Shown: positions 46,230-56,193 of the stretch, one piece after another
How the letters are laid out: each line of letters opens with the position of its first letter
How positions within the stretch are numbered: the stretch's first letter is position 1
Assembly: GCF_000758525.1 (NCBI RefSeq)
Contig: NZ_CP009241.1
Span: 2,914,001 to 2,978,000, forward strand
DNA: 64,000 nt
DNA from: Paenibacillus sp. FSL H7-0357
Lineage (GTDB): Bacteria; Bacillota; Bacilli; Paenibacillales; Paenibacillaceae
Direction of reading: 5' to 3'
Position numbers and translations under genes: made by a program
The notes under the pieces: model-generated
Database searches by the model: none
What the model saw: the letters and a program-made list of their open reading frames with translations, nothing else
Told to the model about the DNA's origin: nothing

Positions 46230-47816
46230 ATGACAAACAAGAAAAAGAAACTCACAGTTACGCTGGCAACGATGATGACACTGGGGACCATCCTCAGTGC
46301 ATGCGGAGGCGGTAACAATACCAATAATACAGCTGCGGAAGCAACGAATGCAGGAGCAACCACTACAGAAGGAGCAGCCACGAATTCCGGCGCTCCTGAT
46401 ACTTCCAAAGAGGTCAAGCTGAAAATGATACTGGTCGGCGGCCAACCTGGCGATTACGACAAAGTATTCGGAGAGCTGAATACCAAATTAAAAGAGAAAA
46501 TCAATGCTACTGTAGAAACAGAATTTCTGGACTGGTCGGATTGGACACAGAAGTATCCGCTGAAATTTGCCGCCAATGAGGATTTTGACCTCGTTTACAC
46601 AGCTAACTGGGCTTTCTATAACGATCAGGCGCTTAAAGGTGGATTCATGGAGCTAACTGATGATATGCTGTCCAAGTATATGCCGCAAACCTGGGAAGCT
46701 ATGCCTAAAGTGAACTGGGAGCAAGCGAAAGTCGATGGCAAGCTCTACATGGTTCCGAACAATAATGTTGAGGTTACCGACAAGGTTGTATTATATCGGG
46801 AGGATTTGCGCAAGAAATACAATCTTCCAGAAATCAACAGTCCTGAAACCTACGCCAATTACTTGAAAACGGTTGCTAAAGAAGAAAAAGGCATAACCGC
46901 TTTCGGAGCTAAGCCTGCTGATGGCTGGAAGTTTCATGAGTTAGACCAAACACTGCTGGAGCAGAACAACAACTTCAACCTGGTGGATGCGAACCTTCTG
47001 CCGTTGGCTTACAAGCTGGATGATGCTTCCGGTAAAATATTCAACATTTATGATACTCCAGAATTCACATCATTGCTTAAATATTATAAAGATCTGGCCG
47101 ACAATGGCGCATGGTCTAAAAACGTAGTCAGCAACAAAAATGATGTATGGCAGGATATCAAAGCAGGGAAGATTTCTTCTTATGCCCATAACCTGGGTAC
47201 TGTAGCCGCTAACCTTTCCGAAATGCGCCGCGACAAACCGGATGTGGAACTGGGAATTGCCGATCTCACTCCGGACAAAAAGAAAATCGCCGCGATCTCA
47301 ACACAGAACGGCATGTCAATTCATGCAACCTCGGAGAATCCAGAACGTGCTCTGATGCTGATCGATCTGCTGCAAAATGACAAGGAAATTCACGACTTGA
47401 CTATGTATGGTATCTCCGGAACTCACTATAATCCTGAGGGCGATAAAAAGTTCACTGCAGGCCCTGCAGCTGCTAACTACACTGGCTTCTCGAACTGGGG
47501 CTGGAATTCCCCGCTGAATCGTCAAGATGCAGCTTATCCGAAGGAAGCTGACGATATGTTCAACACCTGGCAGTCCAGCATTTATCACTTCCCGCTGGAA
47601 ACCTTTGTCTTCGACACAGCAAAAGTGAAGAATGAAGTGGCAAATATCGGTAACGTAATGCTGCGTTACGCCATACCGCTGGAGTACGGATTGATTGATG
47701 ATATTGAAAAAGGCCAGGCAGACCTGATCAAGCAGCTGAAATCAGCCGGCATCGACAAGGTCCAGACTGAAATGCAATCGCAAATTGACGCCTTCCTTGC
47801 AGCACAAAAAAAATAG
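46230..47816 (+). CDS. Extracellular sugar-binding lipoprotein (locus B)
   Basis: 528 residues. Lipoprotein signal with lipobox ILSAC (Cys25), then an Asn/Thr/Ala-rich linker. The body is of the LplA class (PGDYDKVFGELNTKLKEKINATVE, FDLVYTANWAFYNDQALKGGFMELTDDM). It captures oligosaccharides for the two permeases upstream. GGGGG-type ribosome site precedes the ATG, and a strong terminator follows at 47850. Confidence 0.92.
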   Translation: MTNKKKKLTVTLATMMTLGTILSACGGGNNTNNTAAEATNAGATTTEGAATNSGAPDTSKEVKLKMILVGGQPGDYDKVFGELNTKLKEKINATVETEFLDWSDWTQKYPLKFAANEDFDLVYTANWAFYNDQALKGGFMELTDDMLSKYMPQTWEAMPKVNWEQAKVDGKLYMVPNNNVEVTDKVVLYREDLRKKYNLPEINSPETYANYLKTVAKEEKGITAFGAKPADGWKFHELDQTLLEQNNNFNLVDANLLPLAYKLDDASGKIFNIYDTPEFTSLLKYYKDLADNGAWSKNVVSNKNDVWQDIKAGKISSYAHNLGTVAANLSEMRRDKPDVELGIADLTPDKKKIAAISTQNGMSIHATSENPERALMLIDLLQNDKEIHDLTMYGISGTHYNPEGDKKFTAGPAAANYTGFSNWGWNSPLNRQDAAYPKEADDMFNTWQSSIYHFPLETFVFDTAKVKNEVANIGNVMLRYAIPLEYGLIDDIEKGQADLIKQLKSAGIDKVQTEMQSQIDAFLAAQKK

Positions 47817-47849
47817 CTGAATAAGAGTGGAACTTTATGTAACGGCTTC

Positions 47850-47892
47850 AGGGCTGCTCTCAAAGCATGAGCTTTGGGGCAGCCCTTTTTCT
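47850..47892 (+). terminator. Terminator after the locus B transporter
   Basis: AGGGCTGCTCTCAAAGC and GCTTTGGGGCAGCCCT form a long stem, followed by TTTTC. Confidence 0.88.
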
Positions 47893-47922
47893 CTATATAA
47901 GGAGGGCCTGTACGTGAACGGT

Positions 47923-47947
47923 TGACCCCAGGGTAACCTGGTTATCA
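47923..47947 (+). other. Leader stem-loop with GNRA-type loop, copy 2
   Basis: TGACCCCAGG-GTAA-CCTGGTTATCA upstream of the galactanase gene. It shares the frame CC.GGGnAACC.GGTTATCA with the hairpin at 46160-46184. Confidence 0.5.
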
Positions 47948-47967
47948 GAAAAAAATTATTGTATCTT

Positions 47968-47981
47968 TGAAAGCGCTTAAC
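47968..47981 (+). promoter_or_regulatory. Possible CcpA (cre) site upstream of the galactanase gene
   Basis: TGAAAGCGCTTAAC resembles the cre consensus TGWAANCGNTNWCA, missing the last CA. It would give catabolite repression of the secreted enzyme. Confidence 0.45.
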
Positions 47982-48034
47982 GAAACTGAGAGGAGAAATC
48001 CAAGTTTCATAAAATAAAATATGGAGGCTGTACT

Positions 48035-51000
48035 ATGAAAAACAGAAAAAGAATTCTGGCAATCATTCTTACATTTTCAATGATTCTATCTATGACATCA
48101 TTTGGTTTACCCGCAAAGGCAATAGCCTCGTCTGCTCCTGACTCATTCTCCAAAGGAGCAGATATTAGCTGGTTGCCACAATTAGAGGCTTTAGGGTATA
48201 AATTTTATAATGATCATGGGAAAGAACAGGATCTTCTACAGATTTTAAAGGAGCATGGAATTGATTCCATAAGAATTAGGGCATGGGTTGATCCCTCAGA
48301 TGACCCTTCCAATGGTCATAACAGTACAGAAGAAGTAGTTGCATTAGCCTCTCGTGTAAGCGCTCTCGGTTTTAGGGTTATGATTGATTTGCACTACAGT
48401 GATACTTGGGCTGACCCTGGAAAACAGATCACTCCTGCAGCATGGGCTAACGATGATTTAGAACAATTAAAAGTACATGTATCGGAATATACCTCTGAGG
48501 TGATGAATGCACTAAAAGAAGCAGGTGTAACACCAGAATGGGTACAAATAGGAAATGAAATTAATAATGGAATGATGCATCCGTTGGGGAGTTACAGCAA
48601 TACGTCCAACCTCGTTCAACTGATTCAAGCCGGATCAAGCGCAGCGAAAGCGGTTTTTCCAGGAATCAAGGTTATTATCCATAGAGCAAATGGAGCTGAA
48701 GCGGGTGTCGATTCCTTTTTTGCCGGTCTCGTAGATGCCGGTCTCAAAGATAGCGATTACGATATCATAGGCTTGTCCTATTATCCGGATTCAGTCTTTA
48801 CATCCTCAATTAATGAATTAAGCGAAAACATGAATAAATTGGAAGAGAAATATGGGAAGGAAGTTATGATCGTTGAAGTCGGGGGGGACGTTTCCAAGGA
48901 TGTCGATAGCGTGTATAACATGCTTGTAGCCGTTCAAAATAAACTGCATAACGTTCCAAACCATATGGGAACCGGTATATTTTACTGGGAACCTACAGGA
49001 ATCATGTTTGACTATCCCTTATCCGCATGGAATATAGATGGCACATCGACATTCGCTATGGATGCATTCATTGATGGTGCTGCAGAAATCAACCGTAATC
49101 CGGTTGTATCGGTGGCTCTTGATAAACATACGGCTAATATTGAAGTTGGTGGGACGGATAAATTATCAGCAATCATCGACCCTACGAATGCAACCTATAA
49201 AGGAGTAATATTTACCAGTTCTAAGCCAGAAGTTGTCAAAGTAGACCGTTATAGTGGGACTATTTCCGGAATTTCCACTGGAACTGCAACCGTATCAGTT
49301 GTTACCTATGATGGAGGATTTACTGCCTCAAGCGAAGTTACCGTAGTACCCAGTACAAGTTTGATACAGAACCCTGGTTTTGAGGACGGATTGAATTCGT
49401 GGAGCATCTCAGCGGATGAAAGCGCGGTTAGCACCGATATTGACGTGCATTCCGGTACATTGGCATTACACTACTATAGTGCGACCCCTGCTGAATTTAG
49501 GGCTTCTCAAACCATCACAGGGCTGGAAAATGGAACATATTCATTATCGGCCTGGGTCTCCGGCGGTGGTGGTGAAGAAGTTTCGGAGATTTTTGCCGGC
49601 AGCAAAGCTCAGAGCTTTACCAATACAGGCTGGAAACAATGGAGCAAGCCTACTCTGGATAATATTGAAGTCACGGATGGAACGCTAACCGTAGGTGCCC
49701 ATTATAAACTTTCTGGCGGGCAGTGGGGGAATATTGACGATTTTGAGCTGATCAAGAAAGATAACACCCGATTGGCAGATTTAAAAGTGAATAATGCTAC
49801 GGTTCCTGGATTTGATCCAAACCTTCAGCAATATAATGTGGTTCTGCCGTATGGTACGACTACCATACCTTTAATTGCGGCAACAACAGCAGACGGCGGA
49901 GTGGCAGTGATTACACAAGCAACTGCTTTACCTGGCAGCGCAAAGGTTGTTGTAACGGGAGAGGGTACAAGAACGTATACCATTCATTTCACTGTGGACC
50001 CGAACCCTGTTATGAATTCCAGCTTTGAAAATGTCAATGGAGATGGTACTCCTGAAGGTTGGACCATTCCTGATTCTACGCCTTTAGCATCGAATTCTGC
50101 TTATAAAGGTGCAAAGTCACTTGGATTTTGGAAGGAAGCGGCATATACCTTTGAAGCATTTCAGACGATTACCGGCTTGACGAATGGAACCTACACTTTG
50201 TCGGCTTGGTCGCAGGGTGCTGGCGAAGAAATGAAGAATCAGTTATACGCAGTTAGTGGTGATCAGACCCAATTAATTTCCAGCTTTGCGAATAAGGGTT
50301 GGAATGTATGGAACAAAGCAGCTATAGAAAATATTAAGGTCATTGACGGAACGTTGAGAATAGGGGTTTCTCTGGATGCGAAGCCTGGTGACTGGGGTTC
50401 CTATGACGATTTTGTTCTGGTTAAAACCAGTGACTCCCCAGTTACGCCAGTTCCCCCAACTAGCGGAGGTACCGGCAATAATCCTTCTGGCAGCGGTACC
50501 GGGGGAATTAGTACTCCAAAAACGGAGCCTGTTAGCACTCCAAAAACAGAGCCTAGTACTCTTATCACTGGCAATACTACGTTTTATACCGTGATGGTCA
50601 AGGCAACAAAGGATATGGCAACAAATGTAGCCACTGCCAAGCTTGATTCGAGCATGATCACCGACATGGTCCAAAAGGTCAAAGAGTCTGAAGCTGCTGG
50701 ACAAAAAGTAGTGATCGATATCAAGATTGATGCTGCAGCAAATGAAAAGTCTGTAAGTTTAGTAATTCCGATGGAGGCTCTCAAACCGTTAGTCGACACG
50801 GCCAAAGCTGATCTAAGAGTGGATGCAGGCATTGCTGTGATCACCTTTGATCCAAAAGCAGCAGCTGCCATTGGTGGTAGTACAGCAGCGGATAGCAGAA
50901 TAAGCATCAAGAAGCTTGCAAAATCCGACTTGCCAGAAAATGTTCAGAACAAAATAGGGGACAGACCGGTGTTTGATTTCTCTGTAAAAGCAGGTAATGC

Positions 51001-51748
51001 TGAAATTACAGAATTCAATGGCGGAAAGTTAAAGATTAGCGTGCCTTACACTCCATTGACGAGTGAAAAGAAGAATGCCATTGTTGTATATTACATCGAC
51101 AAAGCAGGAAACCTCAAACCGGTTAAGGGAGGTTATGATGCGGCAACAGGAAAGGTGAACTTTCAGACAACCCATTTCTCAAATTATGCTGTGGGATATA
51201 ACGAAGTGACATTCAATGATGTTAACTTGGAGAACTGGTATAGCGATGCGGTTGGCTATTTGGCGGCAAGAGGAATTGCGAATGGCGTCGGAGAGAGTAC
51301 ATTTGCACCTGAGAAAAATGTGACGCGGGCAGACTTCCTGATGATGGTCATGAATGCTTACGGAATCGAGATAGATACCGCAATAACCGATAATTTCTTG
51401 GATGCAGGGAATAAGTACTATACCGGGTACTTGGGCACTGCACGTAAATTAGGGTTCATTTCTGGTGTGGACGGCAATAAATTTATGCCGGAAGCAACGA
51501 TAAGCCGACAAGATATGTCTGTTATTCTGTACAACATTCTGAAGCAGCTGGATGAGCTGCCTACAGGTAAAAATGTTAAGGGCTATGAAAGCTTTGTTGA
51601 TACAGCTGCTGTAGCCGGCTATGCAAAAGATGCGATGAAGTTATTAGTGGAGGCGGGATGGATCACAGGAAATGGTAATGAGTTAAATCCTAAGGCCTCT
51701 GCTAACCGAGCGCAAATTGCACAGATAGTATACAATTCTATTAAATAA
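48035..51748 (+). CDS. SLH-anchored GH53 endo-beta-1,4-galactanase (locus B)
   Basis: 1237 residues, exported and held on the cell wall. Signal peptide (1-33); GH53 barrel (about 38-350) with acid/base Glu175 in QIGNEINNG and nucleophile Glu281 in MIVEVGG; a Big_2 domain (about 356-435); two similar galactose-binding-like modules (LIQNPGFEDGLNSW..., and NPVMNSSFENVNGDGTPEGW...) that resemble CBM61, the galactan-binding module of other GH53 enzymes; a cadherin-like strand domain between them; a Pro/Thr/Gly linker with a repeated STPKTEP; and three SLH repeats (about 1065-1237). It cuts beta-1,4-galactan chains of pectin outside the cell. GGAGG precedes the ATG. Confidence 0.92.
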   Translation: MKNRKRILAIILTFSMILSMTSFGLPAKAIASSAPDSFSKGADISWLPQLEALGYKFYNDHGKEQDLLQILKEHGIDSIRIRAWVDPSDDPSNGHNSTEEVVALASRVSALGFRVMIDLHYSDTWADPGKQITPAAWANDDLEQLKVHVSEYTSEVMNALKEAGVTPEWVQIGNEINNGMMHPLGSYSNTSNLVQLIQAGSSAAKAVFPGIKVIIHRANGAEAGVDSFFAGLVDAGLKDSDYDIIGLSYYPDSVFTSSINELSENMNKLEEKYGKEVMIVEVGGDVSKDVDSVYNMLVAVQNKLHNVPNHMGTGIFYWEPTGIMFDYPLSAWNIDGTSTFAMDAFIDGAAEINRNPVVSVALDKHTANIEVGGTDKLSAIIDPTNATYKGVIFTSSKPEVVKVDRYSGTISGISTGTATVSVVTYDGGFTASSEVTVVPSTSLIQNPGFEDGLNSWSISADESAVSTDIDVHSGTLALHYYSATPAEFRASQTITGLENGTYSLSAWVSGGGGEEVSEIFAGSKAQSFTNTGWKQWSKPTLDNIEVTDGTLTVGAHYKLSGGQWGNIDDFELIKKDNTRLADLKVNNATVPGFDPNLQQYNVVLPYGTTTIPLIAATTADGGVAVITQATALPGSAKVVVTGEGTRTYTIHFTVDPNPVMNSSFENVNGDGTPEGWTIPDSTPLASNSAYKGAKSLGFWKEAAYTFEAFQTITGLTNGTYTLSAWSQGAGEEMKNQLYAVSGDQTQLISSFANKGWNVWNKAAIENIKVIDGTLRIGVSLDAKPGDWGSYDDFVLVKTSDSPVTPVPPTSGGTGNNPSGSGTGGISTPKTEPVSTPKTEPSTLITGNTTFYTVMVKATKDMATNVATAKLDSSMITDMVQKVKESEAAGQKVVIDIKIDAAANEKSVSLVIPMEALKPLVDTAKADLRVDAGIAVITFDPKAAAAIGGSTAADSRISIKKLAKSDLPENVQNKIGDRPVFDFSVKAGNAEITEFNGGKLKISVPYTPLTSEKKNAIVVYYIDKAGNLKPVKGGYDAATGKVNFQTTHFSNYAVGYNEVTFNDVNLENWYSDAVGYLAARGIANGVGESTFAPEKNVTRADFLMMVMNAYGIEIDTAITDNFLDAGNKYYTGYLGTARKLGFISGVDGNKFMPEATISRQDMSVILYNILKQLDELPTGKNVKGYESFVDTAAVAGYAKDAMKLLVEAGWITGNGNELNPKASANRAQIAQIVYNSIK

Positions 51749-52063
51749 CGATATGAATTCAATTTCTAATAGCGGTACAAAACTCTGCTTTTTTACGAAT
51801 AGATAGTCGTGGTTGGGTTCCAGTGACTGAACCCAATAAAATCATTTTTAAAACTGAAACTGTGGATGAGGATTTAATAGAAGCTCAAAAGAAGTCAGCA
51901 GAACGGCAGAGCATTCTAAATCGGTTTTCAGCTCTGTACATGGTCTTGCTCGAATGTAAGTTGGGGGAATTATTAAATCAACTGCGGTTCTTATAAGAGC
52001 TGGAGTGGTCGCCGATTTTATTTCTGTGTATTTTTTAATCCTCACATTTTTTTGCTTGTGTTA
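51749..52063. other. Intergenic region after the galactanase gene
   Basis: Contains a stem TTGGGTTC / GAACCCAA (51813-51836) that may end the galactanase transcript, though the T-run is poor. No gene is supported in the rest. Confidence 0.5.
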
Positions 52064-52480
52064 TTAGCCATTTTCAGGTGCTGAAACAGCCTCTACTGAG
52101 AAGGTTTCTTCAATGTGATCTCGTTTGATTAACATATTGTAGCCGGCATCGGCAATGATATTAGGATCAGTATCCATTCCGAATTTGTTTATTTTAGTAT
52201 TCCTGAGGTAGGATTGTATAAAATGATTAACATGATTGAAACCAACAAAACTTGAAACATCAGTAACAGACAAGCTTGTTGTGTTCAATAGATCTAAACT
52301 CCGATTGATACGATAATCAATAAGGTAGCGGTAGGGTGTTGTATGGACAATCTTGCGGAAGCATCTACTGCATTCTGCAACACTGATGTTGGCCGATTTT
52401 GCTAAGGCATATTTGAGTGCAGTTAAATAAAAATCATGATCGAAATTGTTATCGTTAGGATATTTTTTTAGAGGGTGGAA
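52064..52480 (-). pseudogene. Remnant of an AraC-type regulator, DNA-binding domain only
   Basis: The minus strand frame has no start codon in its first 60 codons but reads KYALAKSANISVAECSRCF, RKIVHTTPYRYLIDYRINRS, LDLLNTTSLSVTDVSSFVGF and NHVNHFIQSYLRNTK. This is the two-helix-turn-helix AraC domain. The N-terminal part is absent, and the C-terminal end runs into unrelated sequence. It lies directly after the terminator hairpin of the LacI gene. Confidence 0.7.
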
Positions 52481-52484
52481 CGTG

Positions 52485-52524
52485 AAACGCTTAAGGCAGA
52501 AAGAGCAATCTGCCTTAAGCGTTT
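52485..52524. terminator. Hairpin after the lacI-type gene
   Basis: AAACGCTTAAGGCAGA (52485-52500) and TCTGCCTTAAGCGTTT (52509-52524) are a perfect 16-bp inverted repeat. It lies 16 bases downstream of the LacI-type stop. T-rich sequence is better on the plus side. Confidence 0.75.
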
Positions 52525-52539
52525 TGTATTAACGCGCGT

Positions 52540-53571
52540 TTATTTTGGAGGTGAATTAACAGGAGGGTTAGTTACTCGCACAGAGTCTCGATATATGATT
52601 TTACCTTGAACAAGAATACGTCCGTTGCGGCGATTTGGGTTGGCTACTTTATCTATAATTGATTTTACTGCTGTAAGGGCCATTTCCTGAATATCAACCT
52701 CTACCGTAGTAAGCTGTGGATTGGCAAACGTTGCATAAATATCGTTATCAAATCCAACCACAGAGAAATCCTGAGGAATACTGTACCCCATACTGGTCAG
52801 TCTTTCGCACAAATTATAGGCAACCTGGTCACAGTTGCAGACAAATGCGGAGGGCATCTTCTCAGGGAGCTGAATATCAATAAATTTTCCACGTTCATCA
52901 CGGTCATTTAGCAACAATCGCTCATCATAAGCTAACCCATGCTCAAGCAAGGATTTATAGTATCCCAGATAACGGTCTTGTATGCTGCTGGTCGAATGAA
53001 TATTGCCGACATAAGCGATTTCCCGGTGACCGCATTGTACCAAATAGTTTGTAATTTCATAGGCTCCATAAAAATTGTCCGAAATGATTGAATCGATATC
53101 AGCATGCTCATCGTAGAAATCCAGAAATATCTTAGGGAGTTCCATTTTTTTAACAGTTTCAATATATTTTTTGTCAAACTGTCCGAGAATGATGATGCCA
53201 TCGACTTTCTTCTCGCTATAAATTCGAGGAAAGTTTAGTTGCTCTTCATCCTCATTGCTTAGAATATTTAATATACCAAAATATCCGTAATGGTCTAAAT
53301 GAATTGCAATTTGCTGGTACATACGAAGATAGAAGGAGTCGCTAACTCCAGTGAACCGGTAAGGAATCATAACGCCTATATTATATGATAGCCCATCTTT
53401 AATTGACTTTGCTGCGGAATTAAATCGATAGCCCATTTCACTGGCAACCTTTTTGATTTTAATCTTTAAGTTTTCACTAACTCCTTCTTTATTGCTAAGA
53501 GCTTTAGATACCGTTACGCTACTGACTCCTACTTTATCAGCGATATCTTTCATTGTAATGTTGCCTCGCAT
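52540..53571 (-). CDS. LacI family transcriptional repressor (locus C)
   Basis: 343 residues. The N-terminal LacI helix-turn-helix ITMKDIADKVGVSSVTVSKALSNKEGVS and hinge, then a periplasmic-binding-protein-like sensor domain (IGVMIPYRFTGVSDSFY ... DGIIILGQFDK ... DFSVVGFDNDIYATFANPQLTTVE). It is divergent from the mannan transporter operon and so probably represses it until a manno-oligosaccharide binds. The start may be ATG 53571 or ATG 53553 (MKDIADK), neither with a strong ribosome site. Confidence 0.9.
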   Translation of the reverse strand: MRGNITMKDIADKVGVSSVTVSKALSNKEGVSENLKIKIKKVASEMGYRFNSAAKSIKDGLSYNIGVMIPYRFTGVSDSFYLRMYQQIAIHLDHYGYFGILNILSNEDEEQLNFPRIYSEKKVDGIIILGQFDKKYIETVKKMELPKIFLDFYDEHADIDSIISDNFYGAYEITNYLVQCGHREIAYVGNIHSTSSIQDRYLGYYKSLLEHGLAYDERLLLNDRDERGKFIDIQLPEKMPSAFVCNCDQVAYNLCERLTSMGYSIPQDFSVVGFDNDIYATFANPQLTTVEVDIQEMALTAVKSIIDKVANPNRRNGRILVQGKIIYRDSVRVTNPPVNSPPK

Positions 53572-53752
53572 TTGCCTTATTCACCATCCTGATTTACTTT
53601 ATCAAAAATCAGTTTTGAAAAATTGATCATATTTAAGTATACATTTATCCCATCCAAATAAAAAGACTAATTAAATACAGTTATTCAAAGTAATTATTAA
53701 GTAATTAATTAAGATAATTATAAACAAAATAAAAGTTTAATGCAAATAATTA

Positions 53753-53802
53753 TTGACTAGAAAACGTATTCAATATAGAATCTGTTTGTAGTTTATCGAT
53801 AA
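53753..53802 (+). promoter_or_regulatory. Promoter and possible LacI operator of the locus C transporter operon
   Basis: TTGACT (53753-53758), 17 bases, TAGAAT (53776-53781), then the palindrome TTATCGATAA (53793-53802) near the expected transcript start. A LacI-type repressor bound there would block transcription. Confidence 0.6.
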
Positions 53803-53832
53803 CCTAATTTTTAGATTGAGAGGGGTTAAGGA

Positions 53833-55179
53833 ATGAGAAAGAACAAGATGTTTTTTGGATTTATGGCGTTAATGCTCGTAGGAACAATGATGGCAGGTTG
53901 TACTTCAAACAAGAATACGTCCAGCACGAATACGGGTGCTAATACCGGAAGCAATGGAGAAGCAACAGAACAAACCGGAAAGCCCTCTGGTGAGATCACT
54001 GTAATCACCCAAAGAACAGATATTGTGGATACAGTGTTCAAAGAATACGCTGCTGAATTCAACAAGATTTATCCTGATGTGAAGGTGAAATTTCAGGCCT
54101 TGTCCGACTTTGAAGGACAAATCTCAGTTCGTATGAACTCCGATGACTATGGTGACGTTTTGCTGTTCCCGACAAGTATTCCGATTAAAGATGCTGCAGA
54201 CTTTTTTGAACCGCTTGGCGATTATTCCGATCTGAGCAAGGAATACATCGGTATTGAGGAAAGAACGGTAGGAGGAAAGGTATACGGTATTCCCACTGCG
54301 GTTAACTTCACAGGTATTTTGTATAACAAGAAAGTGTTTGAAAATGCAGGCGTGACTACTACCCCTAAAACACCGGATGAGTTCTTGAATGCATTGAAAG
54401 CGATTAAAGCAAAAGACAACTCGGTTGTTCCTTTGTACACCAACTATGCTGATTCCTGGCCTTTGACTCAGTGGGAGGGTGGACTTACGACGGTTGCAGG
54501 CAGTGTGGATTATGTAAATGTGGAGCAGCCAAATACGGATGAAAACTTTGTTCCGGGTAAACCACATTATGATTTGTACAAAGTAATGTATGACGCTGCC
54601 AAAGAAGGCTTGATCGAAGCTGACCCAACAACAACGAACTGGGAAGCTTCCAAGAATGACATGGCTAATGGAAAAATCGGTGCTATGGTGCTTGGTTCGT
54701 GGGCAATCGTTCAAGTTCAAGGGTTAGCTGAAAATCCTGATGATATTGCCTACATGCCGTTCCCTACAAACGCATCTGAAGTAATTTTGCCTTTGGCTGG
54801 CGACTATAATCTTGCAATTAGCAAACACAGTAAAAATAAAGAAGCGGCTAGAGCATGGCTCGATTGGTTCATTAAAGAATCCGGTTACCCGACCGAACAA
54901 GTCGGCGGTATGAGTCCAGTTGTCGGCGCGGAGCTTCCCGCCTCTTTAAAGCAATTTGAAGGCACTGACATTAAGTTTGAATTGCCGAGTCCTGCCAAGG
55001 AGGGGCAAGAAGGTCTGGTCGACAAGATCGACAAAGAGGGTGAAGTCGGCCTCAGACAGCCTGAATTCAAGAAACGTATTATCGAAGCGGCAATTGGTAA
55101 TACAAACGAATCCTATGATGAAATTATGAAGGATTTGAACGATGCATGGGTGAAGGCACGTGCAAAAGTAGCTCAATAA
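53833..55179 (+). CDS. Extracellular sugar-binding lipoprotein, SBP_bac_1 type (locus C)
   Basis: 448 residues. Lipobox MMAGC (Cys23), then a Ser/Thr/Asn/Gly linker. The fold is the classical MalE-like size class (ITVITQRTDIVDTVFKEYAAEFNKIYPDVKVKFQA), unlike the larger LplA-type proteins of loci A and B. It presumably captures manno-oligosaccharides for the permeases that follow. GAGAGGGG lies before the ATG. A stem-loop downstream may raise its level over the permeases. Confidence 0.9.
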   Translation: MRKNKMFFGFMALMLVGTMMAGCTSNKNTSSTNTGANTGSNGEATEQTGKPSGEITVITQRTDIVDTVFKEYAAEFNKIYPDVKVKFQALSDFEGQISVRMNSDDYGDVLLFPTSIPIKDAADFFEPLGDYSDLSKEYIGIEERTVGGKVYGIPTAVNFTGILYNKKVFENAGVTTTPKTPDEFLNALKAIKAKDNSVVPLYTNYADSWPLTQWEGGLTTVAGSVDYVNVEQPNTDENFVPGKPHYDLYKVMYDAAKEGLIEADPTTTNWEASKNDMANGKIGAMVLGSWAIVQVQGLAENPDDIAYMPFPTNASEVILPLAGDYNLAISKHSKNKEAARAWLDWFIKESGYPTEQVGGMSPVVGAELPASLKQFEGTDIKFELPSPAKEGQEGLVDKIDKEGEVGLRQPEFKKRIIEAAIGNTNESYDEIMKDLNDAWVKARAKVAQ

Positions 55180-55223
55180 TAGGCGACTTTTTATATCTAG
55201 TTGAGGTTAGATGAATATGGATA

Positions 55224-55252
55224 GGGGAACGTATGACTTAGTACGTTTCCCT
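55224..55252 (+). other. Intercistronic stem-loop after the locus C binding-protein gene
   Basis: GGGGAACGTA and TACGTTTCCC pair around a short loop, without a strong T-run, in the 130-base gap between the binding-protein and permease genes. Such loops often stabilise the upstream message or partly stop transcription. Confidence 0.6.
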
Positions 55253-55311
55253 TACATTGTTCATTCGCGTTGGCGTGAAATTGTATACAGCTAGATTTAT
55301 TGGAGGTATGA

Positions 55312-56190
55312 GTGGTGTTTAAAAATTTAAGCTATAAAGCACAGCGGAAAATTATTATTATTTCCTTTTCCCTGATTCCGGTCGTTTTATTGTTCACCCT
55401 TGCTTATTTGCCCGTATTCAATATGTTCAAGTACAGCTTTACCAACTGGAATGGCTATAGCAAAAGCTTTGATTATGTGGGCTTTGATAATTATAAAACC
55501 ATATTTACGGATTCCAAGTATTTTTCCGTTTTCAAAGTCAGCTTGTATTACTTTGCTGCATCGTTTGTGCAGATGGCGATCGCCCTGTATTTTGCAACCA
55601 TTCTGAGCTTTAATGTAAAATTCAAAAACTTCTTTAAGGGTGTTCTGTTTTTTCCTTATCTATTAAATGGTGTAGCCATCGGCTTTATCTTCCTGTTCTT
55701 CTTCAGACCTGACGGTACGCTTGATACCATCTTGCGCGCTGTAGGGTTGGGAGACTTTATTCAAGGATGGTTGCTTAATCCTAAAATCATAAACGTTTCT
55801 TTGGCAGGTGCTGCTATATGGAGATACATGGGCTTTAACTTTATTATATTCCTGGGTGCAATTTCCTCGATCGGCAAGGATATTTATGAAGCTGCAGAAA
55901 TAGACGGTGCTAATCGATGGCATCAATTCAGACATATTATTCTTCCGAGCATCAAGCAAATTGTTCAATTGAACCTGATTCTTGCGATAAGTGGTGCGAT
56001 TAGTGCTTTTGACATTCCATATATTATGACCGGTGGTTCTAACGGTAGTAATACATTCGTTATCCAGACTGTAACAACAGCGTTCAAGTATAACAAATTG
56101 GGTCTAGCTTCTGCCATGGCAGTCGTTCTCCTCTTTATCGTTATTATCGCCACATTGCTGCAACGGTTGTTGATCAAGGAGGAGAAATAA
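55312..56190 (+). CDS. Sugar ABC transporter permease, MalF/UgpA type (locus C)
   Basis: 292 residues with six membrane segments. ISFSLIPVVLLFTLAYLPVFNMFKYSFTNW is the N-terminal signature of this permease class; the EAA loop reads YEAAEIDGANRWHQFRHIILP. Start GTG 55312 or, with better spacing to GGAGG (55302-55306), GTG 55315. Pairs with the next gene. Confidence 0.9.
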   Translation: MVFKNLSYKAQRKIIIISFSLIPVVLLFTLAYLPVFNMFKYSFTNWNGYSKSFDYVGFDNYKTIFTDSKYFSVFKVSLYYFAASFVQMAIALYFATILSFNVKFKNFFKGVLFFPYLLNGVAIGFIFLFFFRPDGTLDTILRAVGLGDFIQGWLLNPKIINVSLAGAAIWRYMGFNFIIFLGAISSIGKDIYEAAEIDGANRWHQFRHIILPSIKQIVQLNLILAISGAISAFDIPYIMTGGSNGSNTFVIQTVTTAFKYNKLGLASAMAVVLLFIVIIATLLQRLLIKEEK

Positions 56191-56193
56191 TTC

